Shown one piece after another: positions 1-6,341 of a stretch of DNA of 12,905 nt. The notes under the pieces were generated by a model. That model was given only the letters and a program-made list of their open reading frames with translations, ran no database searches and had not been told where the DNA came from. Position numbers and translations under genes: made by a program. The stretch covers positions 1 to 12,905 of the forward strand of contig JAQGKJ010000356.1 of assembly GCA_028290165.1 (NCBI GenBank). Direction: 5' to 3'. Numbering within the stretch: position 1 is the first letter of the stretch; every line of letters begins with the position of its first letter. The DNA is from Bradyrhizobium sp. Its GTDB lineage: Bacteria > Pseudomonadota > Alphaproteobacteria > Rhizobiales > Xanthobacteraceae.

Positions 1-125
1 GGCGAGGATGCGCCCTTGGTCCAGTTCTTCAGTTCGGTACGAAACAACGCCAGCGCCAGCGCGCCGGCCTCCTGCACGGTATCCCGCAGCAGCGCGGCAT
101 CGCGCGCCAAGATCTTGTCGCTCAC
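1..125 (-). CDS. Inositol monophosphatase-family protein, N-terminal fragment (3' end outside window)
   Basis: Only the first 41 codons are present; the gene runs off the left edge. The fragment begins VSDKILARDAALL and continues with an alpha-helical stretch ending in LKNWTKGASS. This resembles the N-terminus of inositol-phosphatase or 3'(2'),5'-bisphosphate nucleotidase (CysQ-like) proteins of Bradyrhizobium relatives, which are Mg-dependent phosphatases acting on small phosphorylated metabolites. The metal-binding motifs lie beyond the window, so the substrate cannot be judged. The GTG at 125 is the chosen start: it is 10 bases after the pmbA stop, so the gene is probably co-transcribed and translationally coupled with pmbA. 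No strong Shine-Dalgarno is visible, only a weak GGCGG. The family call is from recognition of a short stretch and is moderate. Confidence 0.6.
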   Translation of the reverse strand, partial: MSDKILARDAALLRDTVQEAGALALALFRTELKNWTKGASS

Positions 126-135
126 GCCGCCAGCG

Positions 136-1536
136 CTAACGTCCGCCAATCGTCAATCCCTCGATGCGCACCGTCGGCGCATTGACCCCGTAACGAAATT
201 CCAGGTCGTTGGCCGGCGCCATCGATTTGAAGATCTCCAGCAGATGGCCCGCGATCGTGACTTCACTCACCGCATAGGCGATCTTGCCGTTCTCGATCCA
301 GAAACCGGATGCGCCGCGGCTGTAGTCACCGGTCACGCCATTGACGCCGGATCCGATCAGGTCGGTGACGTAAAATCCGGCTTTGATGTCGGACATCAGC
401 TCGGCCGGCGTCGGCTGGCCTGCTTCGAGATGCAGATTATACGGTCCCGGCGACGGCGAGGAGGATACGCCGCGATGGGCGTGCCCGGTCGTGACCATTC
501 CAAGTTCGCGCGCGGTCGCGCAATCCAAAAGCCACGTTGTCAGCACGCCCTGATCGACGATGGCGAGCTTTTTGACCTTGACGCCCTCGGCGTCGAAGGT
601 CTGCGAGCGCAAGCCGCGCCGGCGCAGCGGATCGTCGATGATGCGAATGTTGCTGGCAAACAATTGCTCGCCGAGACGATCCTTGAGGAAACTGGTCTTG
701 CGCGCGATCGATGCGCCGTTCACCGCGCCCACGAGATGGCCGACCAGCGACCCCGACACCCGGGGGTCGAACACGACAGGCACCTTGCAGGTCTCGACCT
801 TGCGCGGGTTGGCGCGCGCTACCGTGCGCTCGCCTGCCTTGCGGCCGACGGTTTGGGGCGATTCGAGGTCGGAGGCGTGCGGCGCGGTGGTGTAGTCGTA
901 ATCGCGCTCCATCGCGGTGCCGTCGCCGACGATCGCGGTCATCGAGATGCCCTGGCTCGAGCGCAGATAAGAGCCGTGGAAGCCGGTGGAGGTCACCAGC
1001 ACCATGCCGCCGATTCCAGTGGAGGCCGAGGCGCCGCCGGATTTGCTGACGCCCTTGACCGCGAGCGCGGCAGCTTCCGCTTCACAGGCGCGCCGTTCGA
1101 GTTCGGAAGTCGAGGGGATCCTGGGGTCGAGCAGATCGAGATCGGGGAAATCGCGCGCCAGCAAGGACGGATCGGCAAGGCCGACATATTTGTCGTCGGG
1201 CGCGACGCGCGCCATGGCGACGGCGCGCTCGGCGAGCCGGGCGATGCCGTCGCCGCTGACGTCGTTGGTTGAGACCACCGCCTGGCGCTGTCCGACCAGC
1301 ACGCGCAGTCCGACGTCGTCGCCTTCGGATCGCTCGGATTCCTCGACGCGCCCGTCGCGCACCTCGACGCCCTGCGAAACGCCGCGCACCGCTACTGCGT
1401 CGGCGGCGTCCGCGCCGGCGCGCTTTGCCGCCTCGACCAGACGCTGCGCCAGTGTGGTGAGCGCGGATTGATCGAACAGGCCGGCGGTCGCGGCATCGGA
1501 TGAAAGCGCGGAAGCTGGGGATGGTGAAGAGATCAC
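136..1536 (-). CDS. pmbA: TldE/PmbA-family protein (TldD/PmbA metallopeptidase complex subunit)
   Basis: The protein of about 466 residues has the usual PmbA/TldE length. In Escherichia coli TldD and TldE form a heterodimer that degrades unfolded peptides, matures microcin B17 and processes CcdA; TldD carries the HExxxH zinc site and TldE does not. No HExxxH is present here, which fits the TldE/PmbA side. Recognisable segments are a middle GHLVGAVNGASIARKTSFLK block, then IIDDPLRRRGLRSQ, and a C-terminal SGVNGVTGDYSRGASGFWIE block, all typical of the family. A start at TTG 1542 is possible, but a GGGA at 1545-1548 sits 8 bases before GTG 1536, so GTG is preferred. The stop is TAG, 10 bases before the phosphatase-family gene. 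The partner tldD is not in the window. Expected location is cytoplasmic. Confidence 0.9.
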   Translation of the reverse strand: MISSPSPASALSSDAATAGLFDQSALTTLAQRLVEAAKRAGADAADAVAVRGVSQGVEVRDGRVEESERSEGDDVGLRVLVGQRQAVVSTNDVSGDGIARLAERAVAMARVAPDDKYVGLADPSLLARDFPDLDLLDPRIPSTSELERRACEAEAAALAVKGVSKSGGASASTGIGGMVLVTSTGFHGSYLRSSQGISMTAIVGDGTAMERDYDYTTAPHASDLESPQTVGRKAGERTVARANPRKVETCKVPVVFDPRVSGSLVGHLVGAVNGASIARKTSFLKDRLGEQLFASNIRIIDDPLRRRGLRSQTFDAEGVKVKKLAIVDQGVLTTWLLDCATARELGMVTTGHAHRGVSSSPSPGPYNLHLEAGQPTPAELMSDIKAGFYVTDLIGSGVNGVTGDYSRGASGFWIENGKIAYAVSEVTIAGHLLEIFKSMAPANDLEFRYGVNAPTVRIEGLTIGGR

Positions 1537-1842
1537 GAACAAAATCCCGAGGATTGAGGAAGGGTTGAAGGAGGATCGGAGCAGGCCGGGAGGCCAATCA
1601 GCGAGCCCTCCAGATGTGCCCGATTCTCGCGGACTTCAAGCATTTCCCCCGCCAAAAGCCAAAGAATTTCGACAATGCCGCAAGGTCTCGTCAATCATGC
1701 GCGCCAAGGTCTTGTCAATCATGCGGACGAATGCACCGCCGGTGACCTCGGATTAACCAGCCTTTTTAAGCCAATCCGGACCGGGCTCGCCTAAGGTCTC
1801 GCGTATCGACCGGGAACATAATCCCGGCGGGGAGATAAAGCC
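1537..1842. other. Divergent intergenic region between pmbA and the DUF6101-like gene
   Basis: About 300 bases separate two divergently transcribed genes, so promoters for both should lie here. What can be seen is a two-copy 24-bp-period direct repeat near 1682-1725, an AT-rich patch around 1757-1770, and the left arm of an inverted repeat over the next gene's ribosome binding site. I could not pick a convincing -35/-10 pair. A 63-codon open frame crosses the region but has no supporting signal. Confidence 0.5.
1682..1725. repeat. Two-copy tandem repeat, 24-bp period
   Basis: AAGGTCTCGTCAATCATGCG at 1682-1701 recurs at 1706-1725 with one change (C to T at the eighth base). The copies are separated by four bases. 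It lies in the spacer between pmbA and the DUF6101-like gene. It could be a recent slippage duplication or a paired binding site; nothing in the sequence decides. Confidence 0.8.
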
Positions 1843-1884
1843 GTGAGGCTTCAAACAGCAACAAGCGGGATCAATCCCGCCGGG
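1823..1884 (+). promoter_or_regulatory. Inverted repeat that could mask the DUF6101-like gene's ribosome binding site
   Basis: CCCGGCGGG at 1823-1831 is perfectly complementary to CCCGCCGGG at 1876-1884. The left arm overlaps the GGGGAG Shine-Dalgarno (1829-1834), 8 bases before the GTG start at 1843. The right arm lies inside the coding sequence. Pairing in the mRNA would hide the ribosome binding site and enclose the start codon in a loop of about 44 bases. Whether it forms is inference. Confidence 0.35.
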
Positions 1885-2367
1885 TCGAGCTGCGCATTGC
1901 GGCTCGACCCTCTCTCTTTGCCGGTCAGCTTCGATGCACACGATACCCGTGCCGACGGCGGCGTGCGGCAGATCGAACTTCACCGCGAACGCGTCATTCT
2001 GCGTCGTGCCGTTCACGGCATGCAGATGGCGGTCAACGTCCGCGTCCGCGATTTTCTCGGCGTGGCGCTGCGCGGCATCGACGACGCCCAGATGCTGGTG
2101 CTGGTGCATCGCGATCCGTCCCTGACGATCCCCTTGTGCGTGAGTTCCGACGCCGACGAGATCGCATCGGCCTGGCAGATGTGGAGCGAGATATTCGCGC
2201 TTCCGCAATTGCCGGAAGACAAGGCGCGCGAGCCCACGGCGCGGCGCCGGCGCCACAACGCGATCCGCGCCCGGCGTCCGAAATTTTTGGTGCGGCGACG
2301 CGGCGGCGATCTCTTGAACCCCGCGAATGTTCATCAGGGCGAACGCGAGATCATCGCAAGGGATTGA
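1843..2367 (+). CDS. DUF6101-like conserved protein of unknown function
   Basis: A 174-residue protein that I recognise, with moderate confidence, as the DUF6101 type found in Bradyrhizobium relatives; no function is established to my knowledge. The centre (about residues 40-125) looks like a compact beta-rich domain with RQIELHRERVILRR and a DFLGVALRG stretch, followed by WQMWSEIFALPQLPED. The C-terminus from about residue 130 is very basic, with runs such as RRRRH and RARRPKFLVRRRGGD, which might bind nucleic acid or an acidic surface. No signal peptide or membrane segment is evident. The GTG start is supported by GGGGAG 8 bases upstream. The gene faces ubiA across a palindromic repeat. Confidence 0.75.
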   Translation: MRLQTATSGINPAGSSCALRLDPLSLPVSFDAHDTRADGGVRQIELHRERVILRRAVHGMQMAVNVRVRDFLGVALRGIDDAQMLVLVHRDPSLTIPLCVSSDADEIASAWQMWSEIFALPQLPEDKAREPTARRRRHNAIRARRPKFLVRRRGGDLLNPANVHQGEREIIARD

Positions 2368-2376
2368 GTTGTCGTC

Positions 2377-2476
2377 GTAGGGTGGGCAAAGGCGCTATTG
2401 CGCCGTGCCCACCGCTTGAGAAATCCAAACGCGCTTCGAGCTAGATGGTGGGCACGCTTCGCTTTGCCCACCCTAC
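2377..2476. repeat. 100-bp palindromic double-hairpin repeat (REP/MITE-like) between convergent genes
   Basis: The ends are perfect 15-bp inverted repeats: GTAGGGTGGGCAAAG at 2377-2391 and CTTTGCCCACCCTAC at 2462-2476. Inside, GTGCCCACC (2405-2413) and GGTGGGCAC (2447-2455) are also mutually inverted. Two tandem hairpins can therefore form: GGTGGGCA/TGCCCACC at 2380-2413, with an inner GGCGC/GCGCC, and GGTGGGCA/TGCCCACC at 2447-2473. Alternatively one long outer stem can form. Similar GGTGGGCA elements recur, from memory, between genes in Bradyrhizobium-type genomes. It lies between the convergent DUF6101-like gene and ubiA and could end transcription from both sides. Its last bases contain the ubiA stop codon. 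No transposase is nearby. Confidence 0.85.
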
Positions 2477-3408
2477 ATGCCAGCCCGCATCACCGCATCC
2501 GCGAGCAGTCCCGCAAACAGCAACAGCCCCGCATCGCGGTTGGATTTGAAAATGCGCAGGCACAGCGCGGGATCGCTGATCTCCAGACGCCGGATCTGCC
2601 GGACCAGATGCGCGGCGAACGCGGCAAGTCCGATCCATGCGGAGACGCCGGCACCGGCGAGTATCAGGGCCACGCCGATCAAGACGACCGCCGCTGCGTA
2701 AAACGCCATCAGCGCCGGCCGCGTGCGGGCGCCGAACAGCAGCGCGGTGGATTTGATGCCGATCAGCGCGTCGTCCTCGGCGTCCTGATGCGCGTAGATG
2801 GTATCGTAGCCGATCACCCAGGCGATCGCGCCGGCATAAAGCGCAACCGCCGTGGCGTCGATCCGCGCTTGCGTCACCGCAAATCCCATCAGCGCGCCCC
2901 AGGAGAACGCCAGGCCGAGCACGATCTGCGGCCACCACGTGATCCGCTTCATGAACGGATAGACCGCGACGATGACGAGCGAGGCGATGCCGGTCATGAC
3001 CGCAAAGCGGTTGAACTGCAGCAGCACGGCAAGCCCGATCAGCGCCTGAATGACCAGGAACACAAAAGCCTGCGGCACGCTCACCTGCCCGGCCGGGATC
3101 GGCCGCGACCGCGTCCGCTCGACCCTTGCATCCAGATCGCGGTCGGTGATGTCGTTCCAGGTGCAGCCGGCCCCGCGCATGACGAACGCACCGACGAGAA
3201 ACAGCGCAAGGATGAGGGGCAACCGGCCGATATGGCCGGTGACGCCGGCGGCCAGTGCCGCCGACCACCAGCACGGTATCAGCAATAGCCAGGACCCGAT
3301 CGGCCGGTCGAGACGGGAAAGCCGCAAGTAAGGCCGCGACCATGGCGGCGCGCGGGTGTCGACCCAGTTGCCGGTCGCGTCGGCAACGCGGGTCGCCGCG
3401 CCGCTCAT
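2473..3408 (-). CDS. ubiA: 4-hydroxybenzoate polyprenyltransferase UbiA
   Basis: The 311-residue integral membrane prenyltransferase joins a polyprenyl diphosphate to 4-hydroxybenzoate in ubiquinone synthesis, at the inner membrane. Both Asp-rich Mg/diphosphate-binding motifs are intact: N85-D86-xx-D89-xxx-D93 followed by R98-T99, and D202-xx-Y205-A-x-Q208-D209-xx-D212-D213. Hydrophobic helices fill the rest, as expected. The length fits the family with a slightly long, polar N-terminus of about 25 residues. The ATG at 3408 is chosen although it has no clear Shine-Dalgarno; a 5-codon mini-ORF overlaps it, and coupling to the upstream gene may replace one. The C-terminus ends MRAGM, and the TAG stop comes from the GTAGGG end of the palindromic repeat. 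Confidence 0.96.
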   Translation of the reverse strand: MSGAATRVADATGNWVDTRAPPWSRPYLRLSRLDRPIGSWLLLIPCWWSAALAAGVTGHIGRLPLILALFLVGAFVMRGAGCTWNDITDRDLDARVERTRSRPIPAGQVSVPQAFVFLVIQALIGLAVLLQFNRFAVMTGIASLVIVAVYPFMKRITWWPQIVLGLAFSWGALMGFAVTQARIDATAVALYAGAIAWVIGYDTIYAHQDAEDDALIGIKSTALLFGARTRPALMAFYAAAVVLIGVALILAGAGVSAWIGLAAFAAHLVRQIRRLEISDPALCLRIFKSNRDAGLLLFAGLLADAVMRAGM

Positions 3409-3422
3409 CTGTGGTCGGTCAT
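3405..3422 (-). other. Mini-ORF (MTDHR) bridging the secreted-protein gene and ubiA
   Basis: On the minus strand the upstream gene's TGA (3421-3419) overlaps an ATG (3422-3420) as ATGA. That ATG opens five codons, MTDHR, ending in TGA (3407-3405). This TGA in turn overlaps the ubiA ATG (3408-3406), again as ATGA. The two genes are thus joined by a minicistron with 4-base overlaps at both ends, suited to translational re-initiation. ubiA itself lacks an evident Shine-Dalgarno. The layout is directly visible; the coupling role is inference. Confidence 0.4.
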
Positions 3423-4087
3423 CGCGTAAGGACGTTGCCGTTCAGGGTATCGAAGGTGCTGCCGCCCTTCTTCGCGGTGTTGGCCTCCGGCAGCGCCGCC
3501 GAAGAGCCCAGCACTTCGCTCAGGCTCGGGCCGGAGGGGCCTTTTTGCTGCTGTTGCTGCGCCACCTGGCAGACCTTTTGCTGCATGGCCTCGGTGTTCT
3601 TGTGGCCGGTTTTGAGCTGGTCCGAGATCTGCTGCGGAATCCCGCACTTGGCGGCATGGCTGTCGACATATTTGATCATCTTGATTTCGGACTGGGCGAA
3701 ACTCCCGATCAGCTTGCAGGCTTCATCGGGGGGCGCATGCCGGTCGCTGGCGACCTTGATCAGCTTGCCGCGCTTCTCCGCCTCTTCGCGCAAGGGCAGG
3801 AAACCCTTCATGCACTCCTCGGAGGGACCGGCCGACGGCGATGCCGGACCGCGCTCGAACGCGGTGCCGGTGACGGGCGCCGCGCCGTTCACTGGAAACG
3901 AACCGGAGGGAGGGGCACCGAGCGAGGCGGCCGGGGCAGCGCCGTTCACCGGCGGAAACGCCGGATCGTTCTTGATCACGCCTCCCTGATTCGGCAGCGG
4001 TGCCGGAAATGCGCCTTGCGCAAAGGCCTGCCCGGCGTGGACCGAAACCACGGCCACGGTAAGCGGCACAATCAAGCGGCGGATCAT
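3419..4087 (-). CDS. Secreted four-cysteine protein of unknown function
   Basis: A 222-residue protein with a clear Sec signal peptide (MIRRLIVPLTVAVVSVHAG, likely cleaved after AFA at residue 23), so probably periplasmic. After it come a low-complexity Pro/Gly/Ala stretch (about 25-88) holding two PVNGAAP copies, and a helical domain (about 90-178) with cysteines 92, 124, 148 and 173 that could form two disulphides. A QQQQQ run and a Ser/Gly-rich tail follow. I do not recognise a named domain. The ATG at 4087 is chosen over a longer TTG/ATG frame because GGAGGA lies 9 bases upstream and the signal peptide starts there. It lies directly upstream of ubiA and is joined to it by the overlapping mini-ORF, so the two are likely co-transcribed; no functional link is known to me. 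Confidence 0.8.
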   Translation of the reverse strand: MIRRLIVPLTVAVVSVHAGQAFAQGAFPAPLPNQGGVIKNDPAFPPVNGAAPAASLGAPPSGSFPVNGAAPVTGTAFERGPASPSAGPSEECMKGFLPLREEAEKRGKLIKVASDRHAPPDEACKLIGSFAQSEIKMIKYVDSHAAKCGIPQQISDQLKTGHKNTEAMQQKVCQVAQQQQQKGPSGPSLSEVLGSSAALPEANTAKKGGSTFDTLNGNVLTR

Positions 4088-4207
4088 CAAAGCTGTTCCT
4101 CCGGCAAGGTCCAATAGCCCCCAACGTCTTCCCGATAGAAGCGCGATCTCGACCGGGGCTTTTTACGATTCCTGCCGCCTCTTAACAACCCGTGGAATTT
4201 GGCAACA

Positions 4208-4226
4208 GCGCGGCGTAGCGCCGCGC
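4208..4226. other. Perfect 8-bp stem-loop in the divergent spacer upstream of rsmE
   Basis: GCGCGGCG (4208-4215) and CGCCGCGC (4219-4226) form a perfect stem around a 3-base loop, TAG. It lies in the 208-base region between the divergent secreted-protein gene and rsmE, about 70 bases before the rsmE start. No T-run follows on either strand, so it is not a typical intrinsic terminator. It could be a leader structure or an operator dyad. The bases after it (about 4230-4270) are AT-richer and a plausible rsmE promoter area. Confidence 0.4.
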
Positions 4227-4295
4227 CGAGAGGCCAATTATTGCGTTAATTCTACTCCTTTGGGCTAAAAGGCAACGGGAATTGGAACGTCGGCG

Positions 4296-5051
4296 ATGCC
4301 TCAACGCGATTTTGATAAGCCCCGGCTGTTTGTCGATGCCCGGCTGGCCGCGGGCGAAACGGTCGCGCTGGAGCGCAACCAAAGCAATTACCTCGGCAAT
4401 GTGCTGAGGCTTTCCGGGGGCGACAGCATCCTGGCGTTCAATGGTCGCGACGGCGAATGGCAGGCGTCGATCGCGGGCCGCAAACGGCCGGACACTCTCA
4501 ATATCGTCGCGCAGACCCGCCCGCAGGACCGCCTGCCCGACCTCGCTTACGTCTTTGCGCCGCTGAAACATGCCCGACTCGATTACATGGTGCAGAAGGC
4601 AGTCGAGATGGGGGCCGCATCGCTGCAGCCGGTTTTGACCCGCTTCACCCAGGTCTCAAGGGTCAATGGCGAGCGGATGCGCGCCAACGTCATCGAGGCC
4701 GCCGAGCAATGCGGCATCCTCAGCCTTGCTACCGTCGCCGAGCCGGTGCCGCTCGACCGCTATGTGAGGGAGCGCAAGGGCCAGCGCCTGCTGGTATTCT
4801 GCGACGAGGCCGCGGATACCGCAAATCCGCTGCAAGCGCTCCAGGGCGGCCTGACGGCCTCGGACGGGATCGACATCCTGATCGGCCCTGAAGGCGGATT
4901 TGCCGAGGAGGAGCGCGCCGTCGTGCTGCGGCAGCCGCGAACCCTGAGGCTGTCTTTGGGCCCCCGGATCCTGCGCGCCGACACCGCTGGTGTGGCGGCA
5001 CTGGCGCTGGTGCAGGCGGCGCTGGGCGACTGGGGCGGAACCGGCCGGTGA
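4296..5051 (+). CDS. rsmE: 16S rRNA (uracil-1498-N3)-methyltransferase RsmE
   Basis: The 251-residue protein methylates U1498 of 16S rRNA in the assembled small subunit, using S-adenosylmethionine. Residues 1-75 fit the N-terminal PUA-like RNA-binding domain. The rest is the SPOUT fold with its deep-knot signatures: IGPEGGF at 196-202 and LGPRILRADTA at 221-231. The segment KHARLDYMVQKAVEMGA (91-107) matches the family's conserved helix, with EAAEQCG at 134-140. The length is normal. The ATG at 4296 is preceded by a weak GGAA about 14 bases upstream. hisZ begins 124 bases downstream, so rsmE and hisZ need not be one operon. The protein acts in the cytoplasm. Confidence 0.96.
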   Translation: MPQRDFDKPRLFVDARLAAGETVALERNQSNYLGNVLRLSGGDSILAFNGRDGEWQASIAGRKRPDTLNIVAQTRPQDRLPDLAYVFAPLKHARLDYMVQKAVEMGAASLQPVLTRFTQVSRVNGERMRANVIEAAEQCGILSLATVAEPVPLDRYVRERKGQRLLVFCDEAADTANPLQALQGGLTASDGIDILIGPEGGFAEEERAVVLRQPRTLRLSLGPRILRADTAGVAALALVQAALGDWGGTGR

Positions 5052-5175
5052 TCCCGGCCATTTTAGCCGATCCATTAAGCCACTTGGCCGATCCCTGTCG
5101 AAACCCGCCCCCAGCCATGCTAAGGGCTGCGCCCTGACCTCTGGAACCCGCTTTTCGGGATATTTGGGCTTCGAG

Positions 5176-6339
5176 ATGACCCTGACCGCCGCCTCTCGCG
5201 CGACCGGATCCGACGCATGGGCGGATGGCCTGCTATTGTCGTTTGCGCAGGCCGGCTACGTCAGGGCCGAACCGGCTATCCTGCAGCCGGCCGAGCCGTT
5301 TCTCGATCTCTCGGGCGAGGACATCCGGAAAAGCCTCTATCTGACCACCGATGCCAGCGGCGAGGAGCTGTGCCTGCGGCCCGATCTCACCATTCCGGTG
5401 GCGCGGGATTATCTCGCCTCCAGCGGCGCCGGCCAGCCGGCGGGCTTCAGCTATCTCGGGCCGGTGTTTCGCTATCGCGGCGGCCGGGGAAGCGAATTCC
5501 TGCAGGCCGGCATCGAATCCTTCGGACGGCAGGACCGCGCCGCGGCCGATGCCGAGATGCTCGCGCTGGCACTGGAAGCGACCCGCGCGTTCGGCCTGGC
5601 GGACGTCGAAATCCGCACCGGCGACGTGGCGCTGTTCAATGCGCTGATCGATGCACTCGATCTCTATCCGGTCTGGCGGCGGCGGCTGATCAAGGATTTC
5701 AACCGCAAGATCTCTCTCGAGCAGGATCTCGAGCGGCTCACGCTCGCAACCGGAACGAGCCGCAACGAATATGAAGGTGTGCTCGCAGCGTTAGCGGGTT
5801 CCGACCGCAAGGCGGCGCTGGCGCTGGTAACTGATCTGATGTCGATTGCCGGCACCACCAATGTCGGCGGGCGCTCGGTCTCTGAAATCGCCGATCGCTT
5901 CCTCGAACAATCGACCCTGAAAGGCGGCGCCCTGCCGCGCGATGCGCTGAAGACGATCAAGCGCTTCCTTGCGATCGCAGGCGACCCTGGCGATGCCATC
6001 GCGCAACTGCGGGCGCTGGCCACTGACGCGAAACTCAACATCTCGGCGGCGATCGATCAGTTCGAAGCTCGCGCGGGCTTCATGGCGGCGCGCGGCATCG
6101 ATACCCGCATGACACGCTTCTCCACCTCGTTCGGGCGCGGCCTCGATTATTACACCGGCTTCGAGTTCGAGCTGCATGCCAAGGGCGACGGCGTCGAACC
6201 GCTGGTGGCGGGCGGGCGCTATGACGGATTGATGACGCAGCTTGGCGCGCCCGCTCCCATCCCCGCGGTCGGGTTTTCGATCTGGGTCGAAGCCCTGACC
6301 CGGCTGGGCCAAAAGCCTGCCGCAGGCGGGAGGGCGTGA
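5176..6339 (+). CDS. hisZ: ATP phosphoribosyltransferase regulatory subunit HisZ
   Basis: This 387-residue protein is a histidyl-tRNA-synthetase-like paralogue that lacks the C-terminal anticodon-binding domain. In the family it binds HisG, activates it and mediates histidine feedback. Class II synthetase signatures are visible: [10 protein letters not shown] starting at R68, [11 protein letters not shown] (98-108), GRGLDYYTG (320-328) and AGGRYDGL (345-352). In the motif 3 region GFSIWVEAL (about 368-376) the arginine of true HisRS is absent, consistent with a non-aminoacylating subunit. The frame is open upstream to 4990, inside rsmE, but the ATG at 5176 gives the usual N-terminus; its Shine-Dalgarno is poor. 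The TGA overlaps the hisG ATG, indicating coupled synthesis of the two partners. Confidence 0.95.
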   Translation: MTLTAASRATGSDAWADGLLLSFAQAGYVRAEPAILQPAEPFLDLSGEDIRKSLYLTTDASGEELCLRPDLTIPVARDYLASSGAGQPAGFSYLGPVFRYRGGRGSEFLQAGIESFGRQDRAAADAEMLALALEATRAFGLADVEIRTGDVALFNALIDALDLYPVWRRRLIKDFNRKISLEQDLERLTLATGTSRNEYEGVLAALAGSDRKAALALVTDLMSIAGTTNVGGRSVSEIADRFLEQSTLKGGALPRDALKTIKRFLAIAGDPGDAIAQLRALATDAKLNISAAIDQFEARAGFMAARGIDTRMTRFSTSFGRGLDYYTGFEFELHAKGDGVEPLVAGGRYDGLMTQLGAPAPIPAVGFSIWVEALTRLGQKPAAGGRA

Positions 6340-6341
6340 TG
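6328..6341 (+). promoter_or_regulatory. hisG ribosome binding site and hisZ-hisG TGATG overlap
   Basis: GGGAGG at 6328-6333 lies 5 bases before ATG 6339 and only 2 bases before the in-frame GTG 6336, so ATG 6339 is preferred. The hisZ TGA (6337-6339) shares its A with that ATG. This is a classical translational-coupling junction. Confidence 0.7.

Noticed and set aside
16..1272. Long plus-strand open frame of 418 codons
   Set aside because: It is antisense to pmbA. Its translation is Arg/Ala/Gly-rich with no recognisable domain, as expected from the opposite strand of a GC-rich gene.
136..1536. Loss of the zinc motif as a sign that the TldD/PmbA-family gene is broken
   Set aside because: The TldE/PmbA subunit normally lacks HExxxH; TldD carries it. 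The gene is full length and intact.
1565..1756. 63-codon plus-strand open frame in the pmbA/DUF6101 spacer
   Set aside because: It has no supporting domain, and the tandem repeat appears in it as a duplicated SIMR stretch. It is better explained as non-coding.
2377..2476. CRISPR-like or insertion-sequence interpretation of the palindromic repeat
   Set aside because: There are no regularly spaced repeats, spacers, cas genes or transposase. The structure is that of an interspersed palindromic element.
2398..3288. Plus-strand open frame of 296 codons
   Set aside because: Antisense to ubiA, highly Arg/Asp/Gln-rich, and it starts inside the palindromic repeat. The opposite strand encodes a clear UbiA with both catalytic motifs.
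4990..5175. Upstream in-frame extension of hisZ into rsmE
   Set aside because: The extra 62 residues are Trp/Arg-rich, read through rsmE in another frame, and do not match the HisZ N-terminus. ATG 5176 fits the family.
5052..5175. Histidine attenuator leader before hisZ
   Set aside because: I found no short ORF with a run of His codons. There is only a 5-bp hairpin (5123-5135) and no U-run terminator.
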